A stretch of DNA of 41,021 nt from Planctomycetales bacterium (GCA_020427155.1 JAGQOW010000029.1:1-41021), one strand, 5' to 3'. Shown: positions 1 through 8,689, numbered from the stretch's first letter. Numbers and translations are program-made. The notes: generated from the sequence alone by a model not told the origin.

Positions 1-1
1 G

Positions 2-160
2 CAGGTGATCAAAGCTGGCGACTGGGATAGGAATCATAACACTCGACTTGGCGCAGAGTTCGGCCCTCTGCGGCGTCTGGTCAACCATAGCTTGACCAGC
101 TTGCCTATTGGCAACCATGCAGACCGACTCGCAATGCTCCTGCTTGGTCACCAACGTTAA
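2..160 (+). CDS. Possible 3' end of an unidentified gene
   Basis: An open frame of 52 codons runs in from the left edge and stops at TAA (158-160). Its translation includes the stretches KAGDWDRNHN and ADRLAMLLLGHQR, and I do not recognise a family. It would converge on flbD, which ends at 189 on the other strand. The minus strand over 1-118 is also open (39 codons, several in-frame ATGs), which is where a downstream flagellar gene such as motA would be expected, but its translation does not look like MotA. The window is too short here to decide which frame is coding. Confidence 0.25.
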   Translation, partial: QVIKAGDWDRNHNTRLGAEFGPLRRLVNHSLTSLPIGNHADRLAMLLLGHQR

Positions 161-188
161 ATCCTGAAAAACCTGTCCTCTAATCGGA

Positions 189-392
189 CTAACTCGTATA
201 ACCGTCGGGCAGCAACCGCTTGTGACGGTGGTACTCCATCGCTTTTTGCAGTACTTCCTCGGGCGATTCGGCTACAACGATCCGGTCGTTCGAGGTCAGC
301 GTGATGAAGGTATCAGGCCGATGTTCGACGTACTTAATCAAGTCGGCGTTGAGGATAAAGTCCTCGCCGTCGAGCCGCGTCAGACGAATCAT
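189..392 (-). CDS. flbD: FlbD-family flagellar protein
   Basis: This is a 67-residue protein of the FlbD (SwrD) family. It opens with MIRLTRLDGEDFILNADLI, followed by the family's short pattern of threat-free beta strands (I.Y.E..PDT.I.LT...R..V.E) and a C-terminal basic helix. The length is normal for the family. In Bacillus the homologue raises motor torque or power and lies directly after flgE, which is also its place here: it is the last clear gene of the flgB operon, 79 bp after flgE. The ATG has a GGGAG Shine-Dalgarno about 6 nt upstream. Its exact mechanism is unknown. The family assignment is firm and the role is inferred from homologues. Confidence 0.9.
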   Translation of the reverse strand: MIRLTRLDGEDFILNADLIKYVEHRPDTFITLTSNDRIVVAESPEEVLQKAMEYHRHKRLLPDGYTS

Positions 393-471
393 CTCGAACT
401 CCCGGGAAGCTGGGGAAGGTTAGTTCTCAAGCGTAGCTCGTAAAAAGCTGCCGGCTGAGAGCTATATTCTC

Positions 472-2904
472 TTATCTTCGTAGAGCCATCAGCTCGTCGA
501 GCAACTGCTGAGCCGCCGTGATCACCCGGGCATTTCCCCGATATTGGGTGGAGGCCAGAATCAGCTCGATCAGGTTCTGACCGATGTCGGTATTCGAGAG
601 CTCGACGGCGCCAGAAGTAAGCGCTCCGAGCCCCGAAGCGCCAGGATCGCCCGTAAATGGCTCGCCGGAGTTCACGCCGGCAGCAAACAGGTTGTCTCCG
701 AGCTGTTCCAGACCGGCGTTGTTGGTAAACCGCGCCATCTGGATTTGGCCGATGTCTCTCGTCGTGCCGTTGCTATAGACACCCTTGATGAGCCCGCTTT
801 CGGTGATCGAGAAGCTGGTGAGACTCCCGGCCGCAAAACCGTCTTGGGTGGTCAAAGTGAGCGAGCTTGGCTCACCTTGTTTTGCAACCGAAGTAATAGC
901 CGAGAAGTCAAGTTCGAATTCGACTGGAGATGACGAAGCTACATCTCGTCGCTCGATTGATACGCTCGACTCAGAAGCAGAAAAGAAACGGCCAAAGGAG
1001 TCAAAGGTAACAAGTCCAGTACCAATCGTAGTGTCAACTCCATCGGGGGCTTGATTGTCAGCAGAATTGGCATACCAACGGAAAGTAGTGCTCGAGCTAT
1101 CACGAGATTCCAAGACCATTGTCGTTTTCACTGTGATCGGGCTACCTAGACTATCGTAAACGACGAACTCAACAGCGGCTCCCTCGCCATTAGCCTGTTG
1201 AGACTGAGTGAAGACGAGGGGCACTGACTCAGCGGGGCCTGAATCGGTCTTGAGTTGGAACGCGGAGAGACTGATGTCCAATTCGTTTGCAATGCCAAGA
1301 TTTGAAATGAACTGCAGTCTGCTATCGGTGATACTTCCTCCCGATGGGCCATCTGCAGAGATTGGGATTGGATTGTCCGCGTCTGGAGAGAAGGTATGAA
1401 TGCCTAGTGCTTGCTCCATGAACGTGATGAGGTCCCCTACATTGGTAGTTGAAGTGATCTCAAGCACTTTTGGCGCCAAATCGCCTGTGCCTTTGGTGCC
1501 GGTGAATGTCAGCGTTCCTTCTTTGAACAAATCATCGATGTACTTGGAACCATCAAACATCGACACGTTTACCAGTTCCAGCGCAGCGCTGATTGGAGGC
1601 CCGTTGCGATCTAATTCATCGTTAGATGTTATATCGCTGTCCGGGATGTTATCGATGAAAGTGGTTTCGCCTGCAGCTAAGGTTGCAACCTCGTAGAAAC
1701 TTTCTGGCGCATTGTCGACGTTGCGGTAAATCCGAATGGAATTGAATTTGGTGACGTCCGTAATGGTTGGCAAGTTCTCTATCCGTACTCTTCGGTTAGT
1801 TTCAGTGATCGAGATACTGATCGGTTGAGAAGTCGGCCTGCTTTCTTCACCACTGGAAGTGTTGTAGAAGGTTGCGAAGTAGCTATAGTTGACGTTCCCT
1901 ATCGCATCGTCGTCCAATTCAGTAGTAGGTGCGGCTACTGAGTCGGTATAAGATGTATCACCAGCAGGAATAGTATCCACCAACTCGTATTTGCCGCTGG
2001 TAGCGCTCAGCCGGTAGATATTCTTCTGTGTGATGAACGTATCCCCAGGCGAGGGAATAGGTAAATTGTTCAGGGTAATCTCACCGGTCCCGGAGGTTGT
2101 CAAAGCTACTGTTGCCTCCGATGGTGGAAGCTCGTTGTAACCTGCGGCAGCAGTGGAATCGATATAGGCAATCTTGTAACTGTACGTATCGGGACCAATA
2201 CCGCTACCAGTTGTGTTTTCGGTTAACGTCACACTGTTTACTAGTGGCGGCTGTATCTGTCCGATGTCTCCATCGGAAAAATCGTCGGGCTTGTCGACGT
2301 TCTTGTTGTTGAGGATGACTGAGGTGAGTATGCCAGGCTCGTCGCCGATGTCTCCCAGCGGCAGCAAATTGCCAGTGAGCGATGCGTTTTCAGTGGCTTG
2401 GGCTACAGCGGCTGCGCCAAAAGGAATTGAGAGCGCAGTCATCACGCCCGTTTGAATCTCGTTCTGCTCATTCACTCCGAATCCTAGGAGCCGGTGGCCC
2501 GTAACGGTGACGATCTCGTTATTGGCATTCGTCTTGAGTTGGCCGTTGCGAGTGTAGAATCGTTGTCCCGCGCCTTGCGGGCCTTGGACAATCAGAAAAC
2601 CGTCGCCCTGGATCGCGACATCGAGCGGGTTGGAACTGATCTCGATCGTGCCTTGCGTGAAGTCGGGCGAGATTTCGGCCACCTTGACGCCGAGGCCGAT
2701 TTGCCGCGGGTTGGTACCGCCGCTGCTCGTGGTCGGAGCGCCGCCGACGCTTCTAGTTTGCAGGAACTGCGTCGCGAAGTTGACGTCGGATTCCTTGAAT
2801 CCAACCGTGTTCGAGTTGGCGACGTTGTTGCCCACGACGTCGATGGTAGTTTCGGCAGCCTGTAGCCCCGTCAGGGCGGTGGTCATGGCAGATTGAAGAC
2901 CCAT
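472..2904 (-). CDS. flgE: Flagellar hook protein FlgE, enlarged
   Basis: FlgE polymerises into the extracellular hook joining rod and filament. The N-terminus (residues 1-35, with VVGNNVANSNTVGFKES) is the flagellar rod/hook signature, the FlgE D1 region follows (about 80-160), and the C-terminus (770-810: NTDIGQNLIELILASTQYRGN and AAQQLLDELMAL) is the coiled C-terminal helix. The protein has 810 residues against roughly 400 in enterics. Much of the excess is an insert at about 220-440 holding two tandem copies of one beta-rich module (239-335 and 338-437), a module also present in FlgD next door. By eye the DNA of the insert looks more AT-rich than its surroundings. The ATG at 2904 has GGGAG upstream. 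The gene follows flgD after 116 bp. Confidence 0.95.
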   Translation of the reverse strand: MGLQSAMTTALTGLQAAETTIDVVGNNVANSNTVGFKESDVNFATQFLQTRSVGGAPTTSSGGTNPRQIGLGVKVAEISPDFTQGTIEISSNPLDVAIQGDGFLIVQGPQGAGQRFYTRNGQLKTNANNEIVTVTGHRLLGFGVNEQNEIQTGVMTALSIPFGAAAVAQATENASLTGNLLPLGDIGDEPGILTSVILNNKNVDKPDDFSDGDIGQIQPPLVNSVTLTENTTGSGIGPDTYSYKIAYIDSTAAAGYNELPPSEATVALTTSGTGEITLNNLPIPSPGDTFITQKNIYRLSATSGKYELVDTIPAGDTSYTDSVAAPTTELDDDAIGNVNYSYFATFYNTSSGEESRPTSQPISISITETNRRVRIENLPTITDVTKFNSIRIYRNVDNAPESFYEVATLAAGETTFIDNIPDSDITSNDELDRNGPPISAALELVNVSMFDGSKYIDDLFKEGTLTFTGTKGTGDLAPKVLEITSTTNVGDLITFMEQALGIHTFSPDADNPIPISADGPSGGSITDSRLQFISNLGIANELDISLSAFQLKTDSGPAESVPLVFTQSQQANGEGAAVEFVVYDSLGSPITVKTTMVLESRDSSSTTFRWYANSADNQAPDGVDTTIGTGLVTFDSFGRFFSASESSVSIERRDVASSSPVEFELDFSAITSVAKQGEPSSLTLTTQDGFAAGSLTSFSITESGLIKGVYSNGTTRDIGQIQMARFTNNAGLEQLGDNLFAAGVNSGEPFTGDPGASGLGALTSGAVELSNTDIGQNLIELILASTQYRGNARVITAAQQLLDELMALRR
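1594..1893 (-). repeat. FlgE insert module, copy 2
   Basis: This encodes FlgE residues 338-437: opening YSYFATFYNTSSGEESRPTS, middle RVRIENLP, then IRIYRN, YEVATLAAGETTFIDN and a closing DELD. It aligns along its length with copy 1 (residues 239-335) and with the FlgD copy. It is probably a beta-sandwich (Ig/fibronectin-like) fold. That is inferred from the pattern, not shown. Confidence 0.7.
1900..2190 (-). repeat. FlgE insert module, copy 1
   Basis: This encodes FlgE residues 239-335: opening TYSYKIAYIDS, NELPPSEATVAL, ITLNNLP, KNIYRL, YELVDTIPAGDTSYTDS and a closing ELDDD. The same order of motifs (Y.Y, then L..LP, then IYR, then Y..V.T...G.T.F.D, then a DEL-type end) appears in copy 2 and in FlgD residues 139-229. 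Confidence 0.7.
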
Positions 2905-3020
2905 AATTCTCTCTCCCGTTCTAAAACGAACTTTATTGAGCTAGTGTTTTTCAAGCACGTCTTCTCGCAGCCCAAGACGGAGGCCTGCGAAAAGCGCGCC
3001 TATCGAATTCGCATTCTTAC

Positions 3021-3803
3021 CTATCGGGGTGGCCGGATTTCGCCCACGTTGTTGAGACTGATGGTGAAGCTACGTGTCGTGTTCTTGATCAGTTGAGGCG
3101 TGTTATTAAGCACCGAGGTGGAGAGGTTCTCGTCGGACTGGGTATCGACGAATGAACTATCGTTGCCGTCGGTCAAGGTACCCAAATAGCGGAAATCGCC
3201 TTTCCCTGTGCCATCAGTACGGTAAATGTCTTTGGGCGTGGCGGTGATGGGCAGTCCGCTCACCAGAATCGACTTGCCTCCTTCAGAGAGCTGGATGACG
3301 CCCCCCTCGAGTCCGCTGGAGGCGAGCGGATCAATCGCGAACAGATTGCCCTGGCCGTCGCCCCAAACCACGCGGTACTGATACGAACCTTCGCCAATTT
3401 CGCCAGGCTCGTCGGAGAGCGAAACTTGCGGCCCCTCGTCGATATGGAGTTGTGGCTTGCCGCCGTTAATGGTCACACGATCGACTACGCCGGTCACGCG
3501 CTGGTTATCGTCGGAGATGGCATCGATCTCGGCCCCGATCAGATTGGTTGCGCTAGAGATGTTTTGTCCCAGCAGTACTGCGCCGAGCGTCTCGGTCAGT
3601 TGTTCGGTTGCCCCGACCTCTCGAATCTGACTGATCTGTGCGATCAGTTCATCATTTTCCAGCGGGTTCAGCGGATCTTGGTTTTGCAATTCAGCCAGCA
3701 TCAGATTCAGAAAATCGTCCAGATTGAGATCGTTGAGCGAGTTGGCGCTGCCAAACGCTTGTTGACCGCTCGAGGGGGCGTTGACGTTGGGTATCTGTGA
3801 CAT
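3021..3803 (-). CDS. flgD: Flagellar hook-capping protein FlgD
   Basis: FlgD caps the growing hook and directs FlgE assembly. Residues 23-75 carry the conserved N-terminal region (LDDFLNLMLAELQNQDPLNP, then AQISQIREVGATEQL). Residues 77-130 (ATNLIGAEIDAI, GVVDRVTINGGKPQL, VSLSD) match the tudor-like half of the classic C-terminal domain. Instead of the usual Ig-like half, residues 139-229 hold one copy of the module found twice in FlgE: SYQYRVVW, ILVSGLP, KDIYRTDG, RYLGTLTDGNDSSFVD, DENL. The last 30 residues may complete the tudor fold. Length is 260 residues. The gene lies 48 bp after fliK and before flgE, as in Bacillus. Confidence 0.92.
   Translation of the reverse strand: MSQIPNVNAPSSGQQAFGSANSLNDLNLDDFLNLMLAELQNQDPLNPLENDELIAQISQIREVGATEQLTETLGAVLLGQNISSATNLIGAEIDAISDDNQRVTGVVDRVTINGGKPQLHIDEGPQVSLSDEPGEIGEGSYQYRVVWGDGQGNLFAIDPLASSGLEGGVIQLSEGGKSILVSGLPITATPKDIYRTDGTGKGDFRYLGTLTDGNDSSFVDTQSDENLSTSVLNNTPQLIKNTTRSFTISLNNVGEIRPPR
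3117..3389 (-). repeat. FlgE-type module inside FlgD
   Basis: This encodes FlgD residues 139-229. The motif order (SYQYRVVW, SGLP, IYRT, YLGTLTDG, FVDT, DENL) is that of the two FlgE insert modules, implying common descent or domain sharing between hook cap and hook. Confidence 0.6.
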
Positions 3804-3851
3804 CGAAGGGCCTCTGTTGGCAATGTTTGTTTATTGTGCGTTGCGTGTTCG

Positions 3852-5426
3852 TCAGATTCTGACATCAAGTCCGCTGGGCGAAGTTGCAGTATTCTTCTGG
3901 GTGGTGATCTTGGTGATTTCTGGCGAGTGTTTGTCGTGGCTGTGGTGCGGACTACGTGGCTCTCGCGGTGAGCGAGGCGCATGGCGGTTGTCTGATCCCG
4001 TATTGTCGGAGTGCTGACTGCCTTCGTCGCGGACATCGACATCGAACTTCTCGATGCGAATTTCATGCTCGGCCAATCGTTCGCGTAGCAGTGGCAAGCT
4101 GTCGAGCAGCACGGTCCGCGCAGCCGGAGTCTCGGCCTCCAGGCGAGCGGTCAGCACGCCCAACTTCGCTGTGATTTCAATTCTTAGCGATCCCAATTCG
4201 GGCGGGCTGAGCCGTAGTTGAATCTGGCCGTCTCGGTTTTGTGCTGAACGAATCGCGTTACCAACCCGCTGTGCAAACCGAACTCGATCGACCGTAGAAG
4301 TCGGCTCTGCCGCTGCGTCACCCTGCGCAGGGGCAGCGGGAGTCGAAGCGGCGCCGTTTTCGGTGGGCGACAAAGAAAGGTTGGCAGTCGGGCTGTGCGT
4401 GCTCGTCAGCGTAGGCGGAGAAGGCGTGACACTTTCAGCCCCCCCTGCGGCAACCTGAGCACCTTGAACCGATTCCAGCTGCAGATCGTTTTTCACGACT
4501 GGTGATTCGACATTCGCGGCGGGCTGCTGGGGTTTTACTTGCCGCGAGTCTGCTTTGCGGTCTGCAGAGGCATCTTGCGATTCAGTCAGATCCTGGCTTG
4601 ATTGCGAGGAAGTTTCCTCTTCGTCGACCACGAGATTGTCTTGAGCAGTTTGTTTCGGCTCCTCAGAGTTCTCGTGCTTGTTGCGAGTTTCGCTGGCATG
4701 ATCGCGCACCTTTGCAGGCTGAGATTTTTCTTCGCTCTCGGCCAACGGCTCGTCTGCGGTGGTCGCAACAGGTTGCTTACCAGATGCATCAATTGCCACT
4801 TCCACCTGATCGTCGAAGTTTACTTCTTGCTCTGGCAGGCTACCGGCGACAGGTTCCGCTTCGCTGGCAGGGACAGCGTCGGCAGATTCTTCGCCGTTGT
4901 TTTCGGTTGCTATCTCGTTAATGGAGTCGACTTGTTGGGGCTTCTTGTCCGTCGACTCAGAATCTTCCTCCTCGGTCTGCTGTTCTTCAGGAGCAACGGT
5001 CGCGAGCGGCGCTGATTCTTCACCGTCGGTCACCTTTTCCGCTTCGACTAAGGCTTTGGCCGCGGCATCGGAGACTACGACTTCGTCTTTGCCTTCCTCG
5101 GTTTCCGAATCGCTCGTCTCGGAGTCTTTTTCTGCGGCTTCCGTGTCGACGGCCTCAGCCGACTCAGTCGAGGACGTCGATTCTTCTTGTTGCGAGGCGG
5201 CCGCTTGTTGCTCATCAGTCGACGAGATCGAGTCTTCCTCTTCGGCCTCGGTTTCTGTTTGTTTGGCGGTTACGGCCTGCTTCTCAGTACGTGGGGCTGC
5301 ACTGGAAGCCCGCTGCAAGTGTTCTTGGAACGCGGGACCGTCTGATTTCGGAGGCACAGCCGAGCTGGCAGCGGGGCTCGCCGGTACCGCGACTTGCAGG
5401 AACTGATCGATTGCGGAACTACTCAT
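3852..5426 (-). CDS. fliK: Flagellar hook-length control protein FliK
   Basis: FliK is the secreted molecular ruler that measures the hook and switches export specificity through FlhB. The conserved Flg_hook C-terminal domain lies at about residues 378-465 (GQIQLRLSPPELGSLRIEIT, LTARLEAETPAARTVLLDSL, LRERLAEHEIRIEKFDVDV). The preceding 330 residues are low-complexity, rich in Glu, Ser, Ala and Gln and strongly acidic between about 40 and 300, as usual for the disordered ruler part. The last 60 residues are His/Ser/Arg/Pro-rich. It has 524 residues, within the broad range for FliK. The Shine-Dalgarno is weak. It lies between the YlxF-like gene (33 bp upstream) and flgD. Identification rests on the C-terminal domain and gene order. 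Confidence 0.9.
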   Translation of the reverse strand: MSSSAIDQFLQVAVPASPAASSAVPPKSDGPAFQEHLQRASSAAPRTEKQAVTAKQTETEAEEEDSISSTDEQQAAASQQEESTSSTESAEAVDTEAAEKDSETSDSETEEGKDEVVVSDAAAKALVEAEKVTDGEESAPLATVAPEEQQTEEEDSESTDKKPQQVDSINEIATENNGEESADAVPASEAEPVAGSLPEQEVNFDDQVEVAIDASGKQPVATTADEPLAESEEKSQPAKVRDHASETRNKHENSEEPKQTAQDNLVVDEEETSSQSSQDLTESQDASADRKADSRQVKPQQPAANVESPVVKNDLQLESVQGAQVAAGGAESVTPSPPTLTSTHSPTANLSLSPTENGAASTPAAPAQGDAAAEPTSTVDRVRFAQRVGNAIRSAQNRDGQIQLRLSPPELGSLRIEITAKLGVLTARLEAETPAARTVLLDSLPLLRERLAEHEIRIEKFDVDVRDEGSQHSDNTGSDNRHAPRSPREPRSPHHSHDKHSPEITKITTQKNTATSPSGLDVRI

Positions 5427-5459
5427 AGAGACTACCGATGAAGTGTCTTGATTGGAAGA

Positions 5460-6155
5460 TTATTGATCTTGCTGCTTGCCCTCTTGAAGCTCCTGAAGCT
5501 TGTCGTCGATGAACGACCTTTCCGGATCGCCTTGGAGAATACGTTCTTGAATCTTGTAAACCATCTGGATTTCTTCTTCCGAATCGAATGTTCGGAGAAT
5601 GTCTCTGCGACTCTTGGCCGACATGCCATTGAGAAGCAGGATCACGTCGTCCATGCGGTCGTCATCTACCATCTGTATGATAAGAGGCTTAGCCTGCTTT
5701 TTGGCAATCAGCATCTGCAGTTGGCTTCGCACAGCGACGATGCCCGATTTGATCGCTTCCGCCTTGCGCTGCTCCAGGTAGACCTCGACTTCGTCTTTAT
5801 AGTTTTCAAAGCGACCCTGCTGGGTGGTGAGCAGCTTGTAGCGAGTGTCAAATTCATTGTTGAGGTTCTTTAGATCGTCCCGCTTGCCTTGTCGCAGCAG
5901 CACTGCCAGCTGAATCTCCTCCTCGCGTTGTTCGATAGAGGGTTCCTCGGGGGGAACGTCGCCACGGTTCTTCTCGTAGGTCTCCGCGATTTCCTCCAGG
6001 TTGACTCCGTGGAGTAAAGAGACAATGCGAAACATTCGTTCGTCGTCCAGCTTGCCGCTAAAACGCAGGTAGCCGTAAGCAGCGCCCAATGTGACGACGG
6101 TACCTACGCAGAAGTAGGCGATCAGCGGGAACATGATTCGAACTAGAGCGCCCAT
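5460..6155 (-). CDS. YlxF/MotE-like membrane-anchored flagellar protein
   Basis: This 231-residue protein has one N-terminal membrane helix (about 8-30), a charged coiled coil (about 75-135) and a C-terminal helical region (about 140-205; AKPLIIQMVDDDRMDDVILLLNGMSAKSRRDILRTF) resembling the MgtE N-terminal/FliG middle-type fold of MotE and FlbB. The region after the membrane helix is predicted to be periplasmic. Its slot between fliJ and fliK is that of ylxF in the Bacillus fla/che operon. Homologues such as Rhizobium MotE chaperone the stator-associated MotC, and FlbB organises the collar in spirochaetes, so a stator-support role is plausible. The ATG overlaps the end of fliJ by 13 bp, suggesting translational coupling. 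The precise function is inferred. Confidence 0.65.
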   Translation of the reverse strand: MGALVRIMFPLIAYFCVGTVVTLGAAYGYLRFSGKLDDERMFRIVSLLHGVNLEEIAETYEKNRGDVPPEEPSIEQREEEIQLAVLLRQGKRDDLKNLNNEFDTRYKLLTTQQGRFENYKDEVEVYLEQRKAEAIKSGIVAVRSQLQMLIAKKQAKPLIIQMVDDDRMDDVILLLNGMSAKSRRDILRTFDSEEEIQMVYKIQERILQGDPERSFIDDKLQELQEGKQQDQ

Positions 6156-6601
6156 TGGTTTTCAGCCTCCACAGATTGGGAACCGATCTCGTCAAGTTCG
6201 CTGATTTCTGCTCGCTGTCGCAAATGCCGATGTTCTGCCCGTTGCCGCTCTTCAAGTTTGTCGAGGATTCGCACTTCTTTGTCTGCCACGATTACCGCTT
6301 GTCGGCGCCGCTCTATTTCTGGAGTCAAAAGTTGGATTTGGTCCTGCATGGTCTTTTGTTGGGATCGCAGTACCGCCTGATATCGCCCTGCCTCTAACAT
6401 CGCATTGACGTCGGCCATGTCGCCGTCGAGTGCGCCGCGCTGGGCGGCCTGCAGCTGGGCCACTTCCTCGCCGGCAGCAGAGATCTGATCTTCGAGTATG
6501 CGAAGGGCTTGATAGGCTTCGTCCAGTTTTGCTCTCATCTCGTCGCGATGTGCTTCGCGGAGTTTTCGCAAGGTATTCAGACGAAAGCGAAATTTCTTCA
6601 T
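6143..6601 (-). CDS. fliJ: Flagellar export protein FliJ
   Basis: This 152-residue, almost wholly alpha-helical coiled-coil protein begins MKKFRFRLNTLRKLREAHRD, the hallmark start of FliJ, which resembles the gamma subunit of F1-ATPase. FliJ inserts into the FliI hexamer, couples it to the FlhA gate and cycles export chaperones. Length is normal (about 145-150). It directly follows fliI (33 bp) and overlaps the next gene by 13 bp. Confidence 0.88.
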   Translation of the reverse strand: MKKFRFRLNTLRKLREAHRDEMRAKLDEAYQALRILEDQISAAGEEVAQLQAAQRGALDGDMADVNAMLEAGRYQAVLRSQQKTMQDQIQLLTPEIERRRQAVIVADKEVRILDKLEERQRAEHRHLRQRAEISELDEIGSQSVEAENQWAL

Positions 6602-6634
6602 GCGTTGTTGAAAAACCTGATGACGTTATTGCTG

Positions 6635-7993
6635 TTATGTTGCGTGGCTGAGGTTGGGGGCGGCTTTCGCGCCGCTGGCTAAAAGTTGGGAGCACTTCTC
6701 GGCAAGCTGGACGACTGCGGCACTTATTTGTTCAAGCGACGTGGGCTCATCGACTTGCTGCTGCAGGAGTGCATGGATTTGCTCTTTCATGGCGACCGCC
6801 ACATCGAGTGTGCGATTGCTACCTTGGCGATAGGCTCCGATGGAAAGCAGATCCTCGTTTTCATCCAGCGCTGCCAGTAATTGTCTGAGGACTCGAGCCG
6901 CTCGCTGCTGTTCGGGGTTTGCGACCTCGTTCATCAAACGGCTGATGCTCGCCAGCACGTCGATTGCCGGGTAGTGTCCTCGTTCGGCCAGGCGGCGCGA
7001 GAGCCATACATGGCCGTCAAGCAGACCGCGCATGGCATCGGCCACCGGCTCGTTTTCGTCGTCGCCTTCCACCAGTACCGAGTAGAAGGCGGTGATGCTG
7101 CCTCGGCTGGTACGGCCGGCGCGCTCGATTAACCTGGGTAGCAAGGTGAACACCGAAGGCGGAAAACCGCGCGTCGTGGGAGGCTCGCCCGCGGAGAGCC
7201 CGATTTCTCGTTGCGCCAGTGCAAAACGGGTGACCGAGTCCATCACGAGCAAAACGTTTTTTCCCGAGTCGCGAAAGTACTCGGCAATCGTAGTCGCTAC
7301 ATAGGCAGCTTGAACCCGCAGAAGTGCCGGTTCGTTGCTAGTTGCGGCGATGACGACGCTGCGCGCGAGCCCAGCGGGCCCTAACTGGCGATTCACGAAT
7401 TCGTTGACCTCTCGGCCGCGCTCGCCGATCATCGCGATGACGGTAACATCGGCCTCGGTATAGCGACCCATCATTCCGAGTAAGACGCTTTTGCCGATAC
7501 CCGAGCCGGCAAAGATACCCAGCCGCTGCCCTTGGCCGCAGGTGAGCAAGCCGTCGATGGCTTTGACGCCGGTCGACAAGGGAGCATTGATCGGCGGTCG
7601 TTCTGTCGGCGAGACGTGACTGCCGTACATCGAGCGGCGATCATAGAGCATTGGTTGCGGTCGTCCGTCGATGCAGCGCCCTTTCGCGTCGACTACTCGG
7701 CCAAGCAGGCCTTCGCCAACGCGCATGGTCCGAGCACTTCGCACCAGCCGGACGGGACTTCCACGACGAATGCCGTTCAAGTCGCTCAAAGGCATGACCA
7801 GGGTTTGCTTGTCGCGAAAGCCGACGACTTCGGCCTCGATCGAATCGCCGCTCTGCCGTTGAATGGCAACTAGCGAGCCAACCGGCGCAGGGAAATCGGC
7901 TACGGCTGCCGTGAGGCCTACCGTTTGCAGAACACTGCCGGTCAATCCCGCGAGGGTTGCTTCGTCGATGTATTTTGGCAATTCTGTGATCAT
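6635..7993 (-). CDS. fliI: Flagellum-specific export ATPase FliI
   Basis: FliI is the hexameric ATPase of the flagellar type III export apparatus, homologous to F1 beta. The 452-residue chain shows the Walker A AGSGIGKS (162-169), the ATPase-family stretch MIGERGREVNEFV, Walker B VLLVMDSVTRFA and the family signature PPSVFTLLPRLIERAG. It has the usual length and no insertion. It follows fliH by 30 bp and precedes fliJ, the conserved order of export genes. It works at the cytoplasmic face with FliH, FliJ and FlhA. Starting at the ATG at 7993 gives a complete N-terminal beta-barrel domain. Confidence 0.97.
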   Translation of the reverse strand: MITELPKYIDEATLAGLTGSVLQTVGLTAAVADFPAPVGSLVAIQRQSGDSIEAEVVGFRDKQTLVMPLSDLNGIRRGSPVRLVRSARTMRVGEGLLGRVVDAKGRCIDGRPQPMLYDRRSMYGSHVSPTERPPINAPLSTGVKAIDGLLTCGQGQRLGIFAGSGIGKSVLLGMMGRYTEADVTVIAMIGERGREVNEFVNRQLGPAGLARSVVIAATSNEPALLRVQAAYVATTIAEYFRDSGKNVLLVMDSVTRFALAQREIGLSAGEPPTTRGFPPSVFTLLPRLIERAGRTSRGSITAFYSVLVEGDDENEPVADAMRGLLDGHVWLSRRLAERGHYPAIDVLASISRLMNEVANPEQQRAARVLRQLLAALDENEDLLSIGAYRQGSNRTLDVAVAMKEQIHALLQQQVDEPTSLEQISAAVVQLAEKCSQLLASGAKAAPNLSHAT

Positions 7994-8023
7994 TCGTTCG
8001 TTGATCTGGCCGCAGCGACCGAG

Positions 8024-8689
8024 TTATTCCATTTCTTGGGCAATGCGGGCGAGTTGAGTTTCGATTTGTTGGTCGATCGATCCAAATTCGGTTTCCACGC
8101 GACAACCTGCCTTGGAGATCGCCTCGTCGGCGACGATCTTCGTGGTCGCCGCCGGACGGAAGACCTCGGCCAGCTTCTCGACCTGGCCGCCCAGGGTTTC
8201 ACGATCTGAGGGGTGGAGCCGCACCGTGATTTCCGCAGCGCCGGCCGAGAGTCGGAGTGCTTCCTCGATCCACTGTTGAGCTATGTCCGGTTGGCTTTTC
8301 AGTTCTTGGCGAATGATTCGTTGGGCAATGGAGCATGCCAGACGAATGGCCGATTGCTCCCAATGGTGCAGCCACTGTTGGCGAGAGTCTTCGATTTGAG
8401 AAACCGCCTGAGCAAGTGCCGGCGTGAGCGACCGCATCTGCTGAGCGACCTTTTCGTCGAGAATCCGTTCGATCGCCGCCTCGGCGGCCTTGCGCCCCGA
8501 CTCCTCAGCCTGAGCGCGAATCTTTTCTGCCTCGGCTTGAGCATCTTGAACGATCTTCGCCGTTTCGGCCCGTACAGAATCCAAGTAGTGGTCTGCCTGG
8601 CCTGCCATGTCAGACAGATCGTACGCTACGCCTCGCAGGGCGGTGCCCGACTGGTACTGCTGGGATTCGCGTTTAATGATCGTGGCCAT
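8024..8689 (-). CDS. fliH: Flagellar assembly protein FliH
   Basis: FliH is the stator-like regulator of FliI, related to F-ATPase b and delta subunits. The 221-residue chain has a long charged, Ala/Gln/Glu-rich helix (about 40-100, heptad-like) followed by a conserved C-terminal domain (about 115-215: LACSIAQRIIRQELKSQPDI, then EEALRLSAGAAEITVRLHPSD, then VADEAISKAGCRVETEFGSI, then QIETQLARIAQEM), typical of FliH/HrpE/YscL proteins. It lies between fliG (58 bp) and fliI (30 bp). The N-terminal 40 residues are less conserved. Confidence 0.9.
   Translation of the reverse strand: MATIIKRESQQYQSGTALRGVAYDLSDMAGQADHYLDSVRAETAKIVQDAQAEAEKIRAQAEESGRKAAEAAIERILDEKVAQQMRSLTPALAQAVSQIEDSRQQWLHHWEQSAIRLACSIAQRIIRQELKSQPDIAQQWIEEALRLSAGAAEITVRLHPSDRETLGGQVEKLAEVFRPAATTKIVADEAISKAGCRVETEFGSIDQQIETQLARIAQEME

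Noticed and set aside
1..118. Minus-strand open frame as the start of motA
   Set aside because: Position would suit motA after flbD, but the translation (MVANRQAGQAMVDQTPQRAE and onward) lacks the hydrophobic MotA N-terminus, and a plus-strand frame is equally open.
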